Assembly (NCBI RefSeq): GCF_036013975.1
Contig: NZ_CP107904.1
Span: 2,294,001 to 2,358,000 of the forward strand
From: Kitasatospora sp. NBC_00458
GTDB lineage: Bacteria; Actinomycetota; Actinomycetes; Streptomycetales; Streptomycetaceae
Length of the DNA: 64,000 bases
Reading direction: 5' to 3'
Below, one piece after another: positions 49,879 through 58,490 of the stretch; position 1 is the stretch's first letter, and the number at the start of each line of letters is the position of its first letter. The translations under genes and the position numbers were made by a program. The notes under the pieces are model-generated. The model saw only the letters and a list, made by a program, of their open reading frames with translations. It made no database searches and was not told the origin of the DNA.

Positions 49879-50415
49879 GTGATCGAACTCCTGCACAACA
49901 TCGACCTGTTGACCCGGCGACACCTCGACCTGTCGACCTTGGAGGTCGGTGGCATCGCCTTCGGCGCACCCGCGAGCGGCATCTCGCGTCGGCGGGTCGT
50001 CCGCGCCGACTCGCCCATCGTCGTCAGAAGCACGAACAGGAACGGCGAGCTCAAGTCCTACGACAGCGACGGACGGCTGGTGACGGCGGACGAGATCCTC
50101 GACGCCGCCCTCCGCTCCGACGGCTCCCTGGCTCTCGCCGACCGGATCGGCTGCAAGATCCGGGGCGGGGCGGTGGTCGGCTTCAGCATCGACAAGGCTC
50201 TTCTGTCGCCGTTCGACGGCATCTCCTCCTACGAGGAACTCCTCTCCGTCCTCGGCGAGCCGGACCAGGTCACGACGCACGACGAGCCGGGCGGGCCGCC
50301 GTATCTGTACTTCAACCGCTACTGGGACTCGCAGAAGTGCGTGGTCTGGGACGACTGGGACCACGTGGTGCCCTTCGCCAACCTCGGCGACTTGGAAGGC
50401 AACCGCCGCCCGTGA
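49879..50415 (+). CDS. Hypothetical protein
   Basis: 178 residues from a GTG at 49879 (VIELLHNIDLLTRRHLDL), with TAGGCT ending 6 nt upstream. Features: VRADSPIVVRSTNRNGELKSY, DEILDAALRSDGSLALADR, FSIDKALLSPFDGISSYEEL, and YLYFNRYWDSQKCVVWDDWD near the end. It may be an immunity-type or SMI1/KNR4-like fold, but I cannot confirm. No signal peptide. Single gene between two copies of the conserved hairpin. Confidence 0.65.
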   Translation: MIELLHNIDLLTRRHLDLSTLEVGGIAFGAPASGISRRRVVRADSPIVVRSTNRNGELKSYDSDGRLVTADEILDAALRSDGSLALADRIGCKIRGGAVVGFSIDKALLSPFDGISSYEELLSVLGEPDQVTTHDEPGGPPYLYFNRYWDSQKCVVWDDWDHVVPFANLGDLEGNRRP

Positions 50416-50725
50416 TCCACCGCCCGAAGCCCGGCCGCGCGCAGGAAGTCGGACCCGCCGACTTCCTGCGCGCGGCTTCGCCCACCGGCGGCCCGCCTCG
50501 GTTCCCCGCAACCGACCTCTGAATGCTTCCGGTTGACCGTACGTCCTCCCGGCGGACGGCGGCCTCTCCTGTTCCCGAGTGCGTCCGGCCTGCGGTGTCG
50601 GTCGGTTGTGAGAGGGCTGCCGGTCGGGCGCCGGTCGGACGTGAGCCGGCTGTGGGCGGGGTCTGCGACCTTTCGGGAGACGGCCGACCGGGGCCCACCG
50701 GGCGGCTCGATCCCGAGGAGTCATC
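50416..50725. other. 310-bp gap with conserved hairpin copy 2
   Basis: Besides the hairpin at 50435-50475, the gap contains the promoter region of the flavin monooxygenase, rich in GGTCGG-type repeats. No gene. Confidence 0.55.
50435..50475. terminator. Conserved-core hairpin copy 2
   Basis: Perfect 18-bp stem (50435-50452 with 50458-50475), 5-nt loop, same CAGGAAGTCGG core as the copies at 49784, 52037 and 58491. It starts 20 nt after the stop at 50415. Confidence 0.8.
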
Positions 50726-51949
50726 ATGGACAGCCACGTCACGATCATCGGCGCCGGACTGGGCGGGCTCACACTCGCCCGCGTCCTGCACGTGCACGGA
50801 ATCCCGGCCACGGTCTACGAGGCCGAGCCCTACCCGTCGGCGCGTTCGCAGGGCGGACTGCTCGACATCCACGACTACAACGGGCAGCCCGCCCTTGAGG
50901 CGGCCGGCCTGATGGACGAGTTCCGTGCCGTCGTCCTGGAGGGCCGCCAGGCGCTGCGCGTCCTCGCCCCGGACGGCAGCGTCCTGCTCGACAAGGCCGA
51001 CGACGGCACGGGCGGGCGTCCCGAGGTTCAGCGCGGGGACCTCCGGCAGGTCCTGCTCGACTCGCTGCCCGCCGGTACCGTCCGGTGGGGGCGCAAGGTC
51101 ACCGGCGTCCGGGCCCTCGGCGGCGGCCGCCACGAGGTGGCGTTCGATGACGGTGGGGCGGTCGTGACGGGCGTGCTGGTCGGCGCGGACGGGGCGTGGT
51201 CGCGGGTGCGGCCGCTGCTGTCGGCCGCCGTGCCCGAGTACGCCGGCACCTCGTCCGTCGAGACGTACCTGTTCGAGGCCGACACCCGGCACCCGGCCGC
51301 GGCGAAAGCGGTCGGCGGCGGGTCGATGATCGCGTCCGCGCCCGCGTCCGTACCCGCATCCGCGCCCGAACCGGAGACGGAGATCTTCGCCCACCGGGAG
51401 AGCGGCGACACCCTGCACGCCTACCTGCTGCTGACCAGGCCCCGGGCCTGGTTCGACGCGATCGACTTCACCGACGCCGCCGCCGCGACCGCGCGGATCG
51501 CCCGGGAGTTCGACGGCTGGGCGCCGGAACTGACCGCCCTGGTCACCGACGGCGACACCGGACCGGCCCTTCGCCCCCACTACACCCTGCCCGTCGGGCA
51601 CCGGTGGGACCGGGTGCCGGGAGTGACCCTGATCGGCGACGCCGCCCACCTCATCCCGCCGAACGGCGAAGGCGCCAACCTGGCGATGCTCGACGGTGCC
51701 GAACTCGGCCGGGCTCTCGCCGCGCACCCCGGCGACGTCGAGGCCGCGTTCACCGCGTACGAGCTGGACCTGTTCCCCCGTAGCGCCGCGTTCGCGGCCC
51801 ACGACCACTTGGAGGGCATCGGGACGGATCTCCGCGACGCCCCGCCGCACGGCCCGGCCGACACGCGCGGCCCGGTCGGCCCGGTCGGCCCGGTCGGCCC
51901 GGCGGAGACGTTCGACGCCCTCGGCACGCTCACCGAGGAGGGACGCTGA
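50726..51949 (+). CDS. FAD-dependent monooxygenase (TetX/PHBH-like)
   Basis: 407 residues; ATG at 50726 with GAGGAG upstream. FAD motif VTIIGAGLGGLTLARVLHVH, then YEAEPYPSARSQGGLLDIHD, the DG-type motif VLVGADGAWSRVRPLL, and the second FAD signature VTLIGDAAHLIPPNGEGANL. The gene belongs to the group A flavin monooxygenases, which hydroxylate aromatic or tetracycline-like substrates with NAD(P)H. The 50 residues at the C-terminus are Pro/Gly/Val-rich (GPVGPVGPVGPAETF) and low complexity. No resistance claim can be made from sequence. Confidence 0.92.
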   Translation: MDSHVTIIGAGLGGLTLARVLHVHGIPATVYEAEPYPSARSQGGLLDIHDYNGQPALEAAGLMDEFRAVVLEGRQALRVLAPDGSVLLDKADDGTGGRPEVQRGDLRQVLLDSLPAGTVRWGRKVTGVRALGGGRHEVAFDDGGAVVTGVLVGADGAWSRVRPLLSAAVPEYAGTSSVETYLFEADTRHPAAAKAVGGGSMIASAPASVPASAPEPETEIFAHRESGDTLHAYLLLTRPRAWFDAIDFTDAAAATARIAREFDGWAPELTALVTDGDTGPALRPHYTLPVGHRWDRVPGVTLIGDAAHLIPPNGEGANLAMLDGAELGRALAAHPGDVEAAFTAYELDLFPRSAAFAAHDHLEGIGTDLRDAPPHGPADTRGPVGPVGPVGPAETFDALGTLTEEGR

Positions 51950-52036
51950 GCCGCGAGGCGTCCCGGGGCGGCGACCGGCGCCCGACGCCGGCCCGGTGAA
52001 CCTCCCCGGCCGCGGCACCCGCGGCGCTCACGGCGG

Positions 52037-52087
52037 TCACGGCCTGCGCAGGAAGTCGACGGGTCCGACTTCCTGCGCAGGCCGTGA
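52037..52087. terminator. Conserved-core hairpin copy 3
   Basis: 22-bp perfect stem (52037-52058 with 52066-52087), 7-nt loop, same core as copies 1, 2 and 4. Located 88 nt after the monooxygenase stop and before the convergent AhpD-like gene. Confidence 0.8.
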
Positions 52088-52224
52088 GCGGAGGCCACAC
52101 CGTCGACCGCCCGGTCCCCGGCACCGTACGGGCACACCCTCCACGGGCGGCGCGGCCGCTGTGCGGCAACCTGCCGTCCGGGGTGAGCGGACCGGGCCCG
52201 CTCACCCCTGACGGCAGCGGCCGA

Positions 52225-52698
52225 TCAGCCGAACTGGCCGGGCTGGTAGTCGCCGGCAGGCGTCTGGAGGATGACGTTGCCCCGGTTGAAGGCGTTGATG
52301 ATGGCGATGACGCCCACCAGCGCGCCGAGCTGGTCCTCGTCGTAGTGCTTGGCGGCGTTCTCCCAGACCGCGTCCGGGACGCCGCCGGCCGCGTCGGCGA
52401 TGCGGGTGGCCTCCTCCGCCAGTTCCAGCGCCGCGCGCTCGGCGTCGGTGAACACCGTCGCCTCCCGCCAGGCCGCGACCAGGTTCAGGCGCTCCGCCGA
52501 CTCCCCGGCGTGCACGGCGTCCTTGAAGTGCATGTCGGTGCAGAAGCCGCAGCCGTTGATCTGGCTGGCACGGAGCTTCACCAGCTCCTGGGTCGCGGCC
52601 GGCAGGGTCGTGCCCTCCAGGACCTTGCCCGCGGCGATGATGTGCTTGTAGACCTTGCCGAGGACCTGGTTGGTGAAGGGGTTCAGGCGGGCTTCCAT
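52225..52698 (-). CDS. Carboxymuconolactone decarboxylase/AhpD-family protein
   Basis: 157 residues from the ATG at 52696-52698 (MEARLNPFTNQVLGKVYKHI). The redox centre INGCGFCTDMHFKDAVHAGE has CxxC followed by His, the alkylhydroperoxidase core. LVKLRASQINGCGFC is the usual helix. Such proteins reduce peroxides through a dithiol relay or act as general thiol reductases. Cytoplasmic. Convergent with the monooxygenase gene. Confidence 0.92.
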   Translation of the reverse strand: MEARLNPFTNQVLGKVYKHIIAAGKVLEGTTLPAATQELVKLRASQINGCGFCTDMHFKDAVHAGESAERLNLVAAWREATVFTDAERAALELAEEATRIADAAGGVPDAVWENAAKHYDEDQLGALVGVIAIINAFNRGNVILQTPAGDYQPGQFG

Positions 52699-52887
52699 GA
52701 TGTGCTCCGTTGTCGTCGTCCGGTCGGTTGCACATCTTTGACGGTGCAGCCCCGCGCGTTGTGACAGGACCGGATTGTGACGCCCGTCACGCCCACCGGC
52801 GGAGCCGCGGAAACATCCGCCTTCCACCGCGTGAACATCGCACCAACCCGATCGCACCCGCGTTCGACACACCCCTACGCTGCGGCC

Positions 52888-53778
52888 GTGCTGATCATTT
52901 CACTGCTGTTCCTCATCGCCGGGCTCGTCCTGATCGCGCTCCGGTGGCGCCGCGTGCTCGAAGGCCGCGCCGCCCTGCTCGGCGGCATCGGCTCGGCCCT
53001 CCTGGGCGTCCTGCTCGGCCTCACCACGATCGCCTACGTGGTCGAGCCGTACGAGGTGGCCGTCCCGACCAGGCTCGGCAAGATCGGCGGGACGTGGCAG
53101 CCCGGCCTGCACCTCAAGTCCCCGCTGACCGACGTCACCGCGTTCTCCACCCGCCCCTCCGACCTCAACCTGACCGGCGACGGCACGGTCGAGGTCCGCT
53201 CCTCCGAGGGCGGGGTGCTGTTCGCCGACCTCACCGTGAAGTGGTCGATCGACCCGAAGCACACGGTCGACCTCTACAAGCTGGCCGGGGACTCCGACGC
53301 GGTCCAGGAGCGCCTGGTCCTCCCGGACAGCCGGGAGATCGTCCGCAACGTCTTCGCCAAGCACACCAGCGTCGAGGGCTACAGCTCGCAGCGCGAGGCG
53401 ATCGCCGGCGAGATCGACAAGCTGATCACCGCCCGGCTCGCGCCGCGCGGCGTCCTCGTCAACGGGGTCAACCTCCGCAACGTCCGGCCCAGCGACGACC
53501 TCCAGAAGGCGATCAACGCGAAGATCGCCCAGGACCAGGCCACCGCCCAGGCGGAGGCGGCCGTCCGCACCGCGAAGGCGGAGGCCGAGAAGCGCAAGAT
53601 CGACTCGGAGAGCCAGGCCGCCGCCAATGCGGCGATCGCCAACTCCCTCACCGACAAGATCCTGATGAGCCAGTGCATCGAGGCCTTCAAGGCCGCGGCC
53701 GAGAAGAACGCGGTCTACGCCAGCCCGTGCGGCAACGGCGGCGGCTCCCCGGTGATCGTGGACGGCACCAAGCGCTGA
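52888..53778 (+). CDS. SPFH/band 7 (prohibitin-like) membrane protein
   Basis: 296 residues from a GTG at 52888 (VLIISLLFLIAGLVLIALR), with TACGCT ending 6 nt upstream. Two short N-terminal hydrophobic segments (about 1-20 and 28-50) anchor it. The SPFH core follows (YVVEPYEVAVPTRLGKIGGT, then RPSDLNLTGDGTVEVRSSEG). A coiled-coil with AQAEAAVRTAKAEAEKRKID lies at about 220-250, as in prohibitins and flotillins. Such proteins assemble into membrane scaffolds and influence proteases or membrane domains. Single gene. Confidence 0.88.
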   Translation: MLIISLLFLIAGLVLIALRWRRVLEGRAALLGGIGSALLGVLLGLTTIAYVVEPYEVAVPTRLGKIGGTWQPGLHLKSPLTDVTAFSTRPSDLNLTGDGTVEVRSSEGGVLFADLTVKWSIDPKHTVDLYKLAGDSDAVQERLVLPDSREIVRNVFAKHTSVEGYSSQREAIAGEIDKLITARLAPRGVLVNGVNLRNVRPSDDLQKAINAKIAQDQATAQAEAAVRTAKAEAEKRKIDSESQAAANAAIANSLTDKILMSQCIEAFKAAAEKNAVYASPCGNGGGSPVIVDGTKR

Positions 53779-53823
53779 GGCCACCGGCCACGGGCGGGGC
53801 GGAACGACGGGGCGGACCGACGG

Positions 53824-53906
53824 GGCGGTGCGGGGTGGGGCGGGGTGGGGCGGGGTGGGGCGGACTGCCACCCGCCCCGCACCGCCCCGCACGCCCGCGG
53901 ACGACC
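53824..53906. repeat. G-rich tandem tract and hairpin after the SPFH gene
   Basis: An 11-bp unit GGGGCGGGGTG-like repeated about three times (53830-53868), followed by its C-rich complement (CCGCCCCGCACCGCCCC). The G-runs could form a G-quadruplex, and the two halves can pair as a terminator between the convergent SPFH and hydrolase genes. Confidence 0.65.
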
Positions 53907-54676
53907 TACACCGCGGCGGTGTCCGCCAGGAAGTCCAGCAACAGGGCCGTGACCTCCTCCGGCCGCTCCAGCGAGGGCAGGTGCCCGGCCCACGGGAGCT
54001 CCAGGAGGCGCGCGTTCGGCAGCGCGGCGGCCGCCTCGGCCACGATCCGCCGGAAGTCCGGCAGATCGTGGGCGCCCGACACCACCAGCGCCGGGGCCGT
54101 CACGGCGGACAGCTCGACCTCCGGCTCCGGAAGCTCGAACTCCCCGGCCCCCTCGGCGAGGCCCGCCACGAAGTTGCCGCGCTGCATCCGCGCCACCAGC
54201 TCCGCGGCCTCCTCCGTGGCGTCGGGCCCGAGCCAGGTGCGGGCGTTGAGCGCGGCCGCACCGTCGAGGTCCCCGGCCTCAAGAAGTTCGTCCTCCGCGG
54301 CGCCGAACGCCCGCATCTCCGGCCCCGCCACCTGCCCGGGCCGACCCGGACACAGCAGCGCCAGCGCGGACACCCGCTCGGGGCGGAGCCCGGCCACCCC
54401 CAGCGCGACCCGGCCGCCGTACGAGGAGCCGACCAGGGCGGCCCGCCCGATGCCGAGGTGGTCCAGGAGGTCGAGCACGTCGCCGACGTCGGAGTACGGC
54501 GCCGTCCCGGCCGGCGACTCGCCGCAGGTGCGGAAGTCGGCGCGGACCACCCGGTACCCGGCCTCGACCAGCGGCTTCCACTGGGGCTCCCACATCCGGC
54601 GGTCGCAGACGGACGAGTGCAGGAGGACCAGGGCCGGTGCGTTCTCGCGGCCGTCCACATCGTGAGAAATGATCAT
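53906..54676 (-). CDS. Alpha/beta hydrolase
   Basis: 256 residues. Nucleophile elbow ALVGSSYGGRVALGVAG (Ser in GSSYG), an oxyanion start VLLHSSVCDRRMW, and the late acid/His pair VVSGAHDLPDFR and LPWAGHLPSLERPEEV. The catalytic His is in AGHLP. No signal peptide, so cytoplasmic. Typical length of the abhydrolase-1 family; substrate unknown. Followed convergently by the SPFH gene. Confidence 0.93.
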   Translation of the reverse strand: MIISHDVDGRENAPALVLLHSSVCDRRMWEPQWKPLVEAGYRVVRADFRTCGESPAGTAPYSDVGDVLDLLDHLGIGRAALVGSSYGGRVALGVAGLRPERVSALALLCPGRPGQVAGPEMRAFGAAEDELLEAGDLDGAAALNARTWLGPDATEEAAELVARMQRGNFVAGLAEGAGEFELPEPEVELSAVTAPALVVSGAHDLPDFRRIVAEAAAALPNARLLELPWAGHLPSLERPEEVTALLLDFLADTAAV

Positions 54677-54730
54677 CCGGTCATTCTGCCGCAGCCCCTG
54701 GCCCCCGTCTCCGCTCCGCCCCCGCGCCGG

Positions 54731-55690
54731 TCAGCCGCCACCCTCCCCCGCCGCACCCGCCGCACCCACCGAGCGCGCCGCACCCACCGAGCGCGCCAAG
54801 GAATCCGTCAGCCACAGGTGGGACGCGCCGAGCGTGACCGGATCACCGCCGGCCTCCGCCACCAGCCTCCAGTAGCGGCGCATCCGCGGATCGCGGTCGG
54901 CGGCCACGTGCTCCAGCAGCTCCCTCCGGAACCCCGGGGTGTCCCGGCCGCCGCGCACCGAGGCGTGTGCCGCGACGAACCGGTCGAGCTCGACCCCCGC
55001 ACGCGGGGCCTCCCCGGCCCGCACCGCGGGCTGGGCCAGCCCGCAGGCCTCGCCGATCCCCTTCATCAACTCGGCCTCGTCGGAGACCAGCTCGGCATTG
55101 GACCGAGCCATGGCCAGCAGCTCCCGAGTCAGCCCGCGATCGCCGGCCAGCACCAACAGCTCCGCGAACGCGAGGACTTGCAGCGGCGTCGGGTCTGCGG
55201 GCGGCTCCGGTACCGCCATGGCCACGAACACGTCGAGCATCGCCTCAGCCGCCGACGCGACCATCGTGCGCCGCCAGAAACCGATCAGCGCCTCACGGAC
55301 GGCGCCACCGTCCCGGGCGGCCGCGAGCAGCTCCAGCCGACCGGCCCGGTCAGCCGGACCGGCCTCCTCGACCGCACACAGCGAGGCCCGCCGCCACGCC
55401 AACTCCGCGATCCTGCCGTCCAGCACGGCCCGCTCCGCCGCGACCACCTCGGCCACCGAGCGCTCCCCGTCCAGCACCTGCCTGACCGAGGCCAGCCCCA
55501 ACCCCAGCCCGCGAAGCCGCCTCACCAGGCCGAGCCGCTCCACCGCCGCCCGGTCGAACCGTCGGTGCCCGCCCGCACTGCGCACCGAACCGACGATGCC
55601 CTCGTCGCAGTAGAAGCGGATCGTGCGCACCGGCACACCGGTCAGCCGGGCCAGATCGCCGATCCCGAAGGTCTCGTCGAGAAAAGGCAC
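54731..55690 (-). CDS. MerR-family transcriptional regulator
   Basis: 319 residues from the GTG at 55688-55690, chosen because GGAGG lies 6 nt upstream. N-terminal HTH: FGIGDLARLTGVPVRTIRFY, then GGHRRFDRAAVERLGLVRRL. A coiled-coil dimer helix follows (RSVAEVVAAERAVLDGRIAE). The long C-terminal domain (about 200 residues) with LVLAGDRGLTRELLAMARSN is an effector-type domain, not a simple metal site (no ligand Cys). Divergent from the mycothiol-dependent enzyme at 55763, which it likely controls through the dyad at 55695-55714. Confidence 0.9.
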   Translation of the reverse strand: MPFLDETFGIGDLARLTGVPVRTIRFYCDEGIVGSVRSAGGHRRFDRAAVERLGLVRRLRGLGLGLASVRQVLDGERSVAEVVAAERAVLDGRIAELAWRRASLCAVEEAGPADRAGRLELLAAARDGGAVREALIGFWRRTMVASAAEAMLDVFVAMAVPEPPADPTPLQVLAFAELLVLAGDRGLTRELLAMARSNAELVSDEAELMKGIGEACGLAQPAVRAGEAPRAGVELDRFVAAHASVRGGRDTPGFRRELLEHVAADRDPRMRRYWRLVAEAGGDPVTLGASHLWLTDSLARSVGAARSVGAAGAAGEGGG

Positions 55691-55722
55691 TTGAACCTCC
55701 ACCGGACTGGAGCTCCTACGGT
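55691..55722 (+). promoter_or_regulatory. MerR-type promoter with long spacer and dyad
   Basis: TTGAAC (55691-55696) and TACGGT (55717-55722) are 20 bp apart, longer than the normal 17. The spacer holds A-x-CTCCA (55695-55701) and TGGAG-x-T (55708-55714), a dyad. This is the classical layout for MerR-family activation by DNA untwisting. Confidence 0.5.
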
Positions 55723-55762
55723 ACCGACAACACCCCGCACCACCGCCGGAGGAGCCCTCACC

Positions 55763-56527
55763 ATGACATCGACAGCCGACACCGCACGACTCGCGGAGGG
55801 ACTGCGCGAGCAGACCGGACGGATCGCCCGCGCGGTCGCCGGACGGGCCCCGGACACCCGAGTGCCCACCTGCCCGGACTGGCCGCTGCGCACCCTCGTC
55901 GGCCACATCGGCCAGGAGCACCGATGGGCGGCCGAACTCGTGTACAGCGGGCAGCAGTCGCCCGTGCCCGACCCGTACCGGGCCGATCCCGGCACCCCGG
56001 ACGAGTGGGCGGATTGGCTGCGCGAGGGCGCGGAGGAACTGATCACCGCCGTCCGACAGGTCGGCCCCGAGAGGGAGTCGGCGACCTTCGCCGGACCGAG
56101 GCCGGCCGCCTTCTGGCTGCGCAGGATGCTGGGCGACACGTGCATCCACCACTACGACGCGGCGTTCGCGACGGGAGCGGCGTTCGAAATCGCCGACGAC
56201 CTCGCGACCGAGGTGATCGACGAGCATCTGGACCTGCTGTCCCTGCCTGCCTTCGCCGCCTTCAGGCCCGCGGTCGCCGCACTGCGCGGCCGAGGCGAAC
56301 GACTCGGATTCCGCCCGACGTCCGCGGCGGGCTGGGTGGTCACCCGGACGCCCCGGGCACTGCACTGGCAGCGCGAACAGCCGGTCGAGGCCGACGCGGT
56401 GGCGTCGGGGAAGGTCGCGGACCTCATGCTGGTACTCGCCCGCCGCATCCCGCCGGAAGACGACCGAGTGGCGGTCACAGGCGACCGCGCACTACTGGAC
56501 CACTGGCTGACCCACAGCGCACTCTGA
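55763..56527 (+). CDS. Maleylpyruvate-isomerase-family, mycothiol-dependent enzyme
   Basis: 254 residues; ATG at 55763 with GGAGGAG. The DinB-like four-helix bundle is seen in VPTCPDWPLRTLVGHIGQEH, a typical actinobacterial stretch, with the metal-binding His in LVGHIGQEHRW and in LGDTCIHHYDAAFATG. It ends with a lipid-binding-like C-terminal domain (LALHWQ-type RALHWQREQPVEADAV). Such enzymes use mycothiol, the actinobacterial thiol, for isomerisation or detoxification. Cytoplasmic. Divergent from the MerR gene. Confidence 0.9.
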   Translation: MTSTADTARLAEGLREQTGRIARAVAGRAPDTRVPTCPDWPLRTLVGHIGQEHRWAAELVYSGQQSPVPDPYRADPGTPDEWADWLREGAEELITAVRQVGPERESATFAGPRPAAFWLRRMLGDTCIHHYDAAFATGAAFEIADDLATEVIDEHLDLLSLPAFAAFRPAVAALRGRGERLGFRPTSAAGWVVTRTPRALHWQREQPVEADAVASGKVADLMLVLARRIPPEDDRVAVTGDRALLDHWLTHSAL

Positions 56528-56609
56528 ACCGCCGACCACCCACCCGCCCCACATCCAGCCGGGGAACGAGAAACACGACACCACGACCCATCAGGCCTCC
56601 ACCACCACA

Positions 56610-57552
56610 AGACCACCCCCGCCCATGCAGGGAGCAGCTGAGCCAGAAGCCTTAGCACCGCTGGTCCTTGGGACCATCCCCGCGTGTGCGGGGAGCAGTC
56701 CGGCTACGTCTACAACGCTGCCGTCAACGAGGGACCATCCCCGCGTGTGCGGGGAGCAGGGTCGCTGCTCGACTTGCGGGGTTCGTTGCCGGGGACCATC
56801 CCCGCGTGTGCGGGGAGCAGGGTGGTGACCCCTATCGTCAGCACTCGATGACGGGACCATCCCCGCGTGTGCGGGGAGCAGTCGAAGTGCTGATGCCACA
56901 CCAGGCGGCGGGCGGGACCATCCCCGCGTGTGCGGGGAGCAGGCTCTCGTCCAGCGACCCCCAGGCTTCGGCGAGGGACCATCTCCGCGTGTGCGGGGAG
57001 CAGTCGTCCACGTACGCGGCCGCGCCGAGCTTGGTGGGACCATCCCCGCGTGTGCGGGGAGCAGCTCGACGAGCGCCTCGCGGCCGACGAGGCCGAGGGA
57101 CCATCCCCGCGTGTGCGGGGAGCAGTCCTGCGGCGCTGAGGAAACGTTTCCGCCCTGAGGACCATCCCCGCGTGTGCGGGGAGCAGCCGTTCTCCGCGCA
57201 CCACTTCCGTACCCGAGGGGGACCATCCCCGCGTGTGCGGGGAGCAGCGCCAGCCCGTGATCCGCATCAGGGCGTCCTCGGGACCATCCCCGCGTGTGCG
57301 GGGAGCAGCGTCAGTCCTCTCGTCAGGCTGCGGCGGCGTAGGGACCATCCCCGCGTGTGCGGGGAGCAGACATCGTGGGCCCGATGGGCGACCACTTCGC
57401 CGGGACCATCCCCGCGTGTGCGGGGAGCAGTTGTGCGTCCAGAGCGCGTTGCCGTACGCGTCGGGACCATCCCCGCGTGTGCGGGGAGCAGCGGTCGAAC
57501 GAGGCCTTCGTGGCCTCGTCCACGGGACCATCCCCGCGTGTGCGGGGAGCAG
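56610..57552 (-). CRISPR. Type I-E CRISPR array, 16 repeats and 15 spacers, no cas genes in the window
   Basis: Repeats are 28 nt (plus strand: GGACCATCCCC...GCGGGGAGCAG) spaced at exactly 61 nt, so all spacers are 33 nt. Intact copies start at 56671, 56732, 56793, 56854, 56915, 56976, 57037, 57098, 57159, 57220, 57281, 57342, 57403, 57464 and 57525; the copy at 56976 has one C-to-T change. A degenerate repeat lies at 56610-56637. On the minus strand the repeat reads CTGCTCCCCGCAC...GGGGATGGTCC, the orientation of E. coli-type I-E repeats. The degraded end at low coordinates and the A+T-richer 57553-57660 segment put the leader at the high end. Spacer targets unknown. Confidence 0.96.
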
Positions 57553-57660
57553 CTCCGTGGCCTGCGGGTTTATGCAGGCTGTCGGTGAGATTTCACCACT
57601 TGTTGAGATTCCGGCATCTCACACATTTCTGACGCTCTCCCTGGAATCCCAGCTGTGCCA
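57553..57660 (-). promoter_or_regulatory. Probable CRISPR leader
   Basis: Directly beyond the last intact repeat is a stretch poorer in G+C than its surroundings (TTTCACCACTTGTTGAG, CACACATTTCTGACG), with no repeat or ORF. Given the minus-strand repeat direction it is the transcription and acquisition leader. Confidence 0.65.
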
Positions 57661-57901
57661 TCGGTTCGGCCGAGGTCAATCTACTCCCGGCCTCCTTCAA
57701 GGGCACGCAGCCGACCCCGCGTAGCGTGCGTTGCCTCGGCCCTGCGGGGGTGTTGCGGTGGCCGACGACCGTGCGGCGCCGGGCCGGGTCCGGCCCGATG
57801 TGCTCTGCGGTTCTCGCCGCCGTCGACGGCTCGGGAGCGCCCGTGGGTTGACTCCGCGCCGGAGCGACGGGGCCGAGCGGACGGTCGGATAGCGTCCCCG
57901 T
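57661..57901. other. Gap between CRISPR leader and Nudix gene
   Basis: No gene. The Nudix promoter is at its right end: TAGCGT (57890-57895) ends 6 nt before the ATG at 57902. Confidence 0.5.
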
Positions 57902-58483
57902 ATGGATATGGACGCTCCCCGCACCTCGCAGCCCGGGCACGAACTGGTGGCTACCAGCAGCACCGTCGTCTACGAGAACCGCTGGATGACCGTCCGTGAG
58001 GACCGGACCCTGCGGCACGACGGTGCCGAGGGCGTCTACGGCGTGGTCGAGAAGCCGGACTTCGCGCTCGTCGTGCCTTACGCCGACGGCGGCTTCCACC
58101 TGGTGGAGCAGTACCGGTACCCCGTGCGGGCCCGCTACTGGGAGTTCCCCCAGGGGACGTGGGAGGAGCGGCCCGACGCCGACCCGCTCGACCTCGCGCG
58201 CGGCGAACTCGCCGAGGAGACGGGGCTGTCCGCCGGGACGATGACGCCGCTCGGGCACCTCTTCGAGGCGTACGGCTACTCCGACCAGGGCTTCCACGTC
58301 GTCCTCGCGACCGACCTCACGGCCGGTGAGGCCGATCTCGACGAGGAGGAGGCGGGTCTGATCAGCCGTTGGTTCTCCGAGGACGAGGTCTGGCAGCTCA
58401 TCGCCGAGGGCCGTTTCAAGGACGCGCCGTCCGTGGCCGCGCTCGGCCTCTTCCAGCGGCACCGCGCCCGGCACGGCCTCTGA
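57902..58483 (+). CDS. Nudix hydrolase, ADP-ribose-pyrophosphatase-like
   Basis: 193 residues from the ATG at 57902, supported by TAGCGT 6 nt upstream. The Nudix box is GTWEERPDADPLDLARGELA followed by EETGLS, carrying the three-residue insert after the first Gly typical of ADP-sugar pyrophosphatases; metal ligands are the Glu of GELAEETG. The N-terminal beta-strand domain (YENRWMTVREDRTLRHDG) and LVVPYADGGFHLVEQYRYPV are as in the NUDT5/ADPRase group. Cytoplasmic. Followed immediately by conserved hairpin copy 4. Confidence 0.92.
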   Translation: MDMDAPRTSQPGHELVATSSTVVYENRWMTVREDRTLRHDGAEGVYGVVEKPDFALVVPYADGGFHLVEQYRYPVRARYWEFPQGTWEERPDADPLDLARGELAEETGLSAGTMTPLGHLFEAYGYSDQGFHVVLATDLTAGEADLDEEEAGLISRWFSEDEVWQLIAEGRFKDAPSVAALGLFQRHRARHGL

Positions 58484-58490
58484 CGGGTGG

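Noticed and set aside
56668..57588. Open frames with GPSPRVRGA and HTRGWS repeats on both strands
   Set aside because: They are translations of CRISPR repeats. The 61-nt period rotates the frame, and such frames are a known false annotation.
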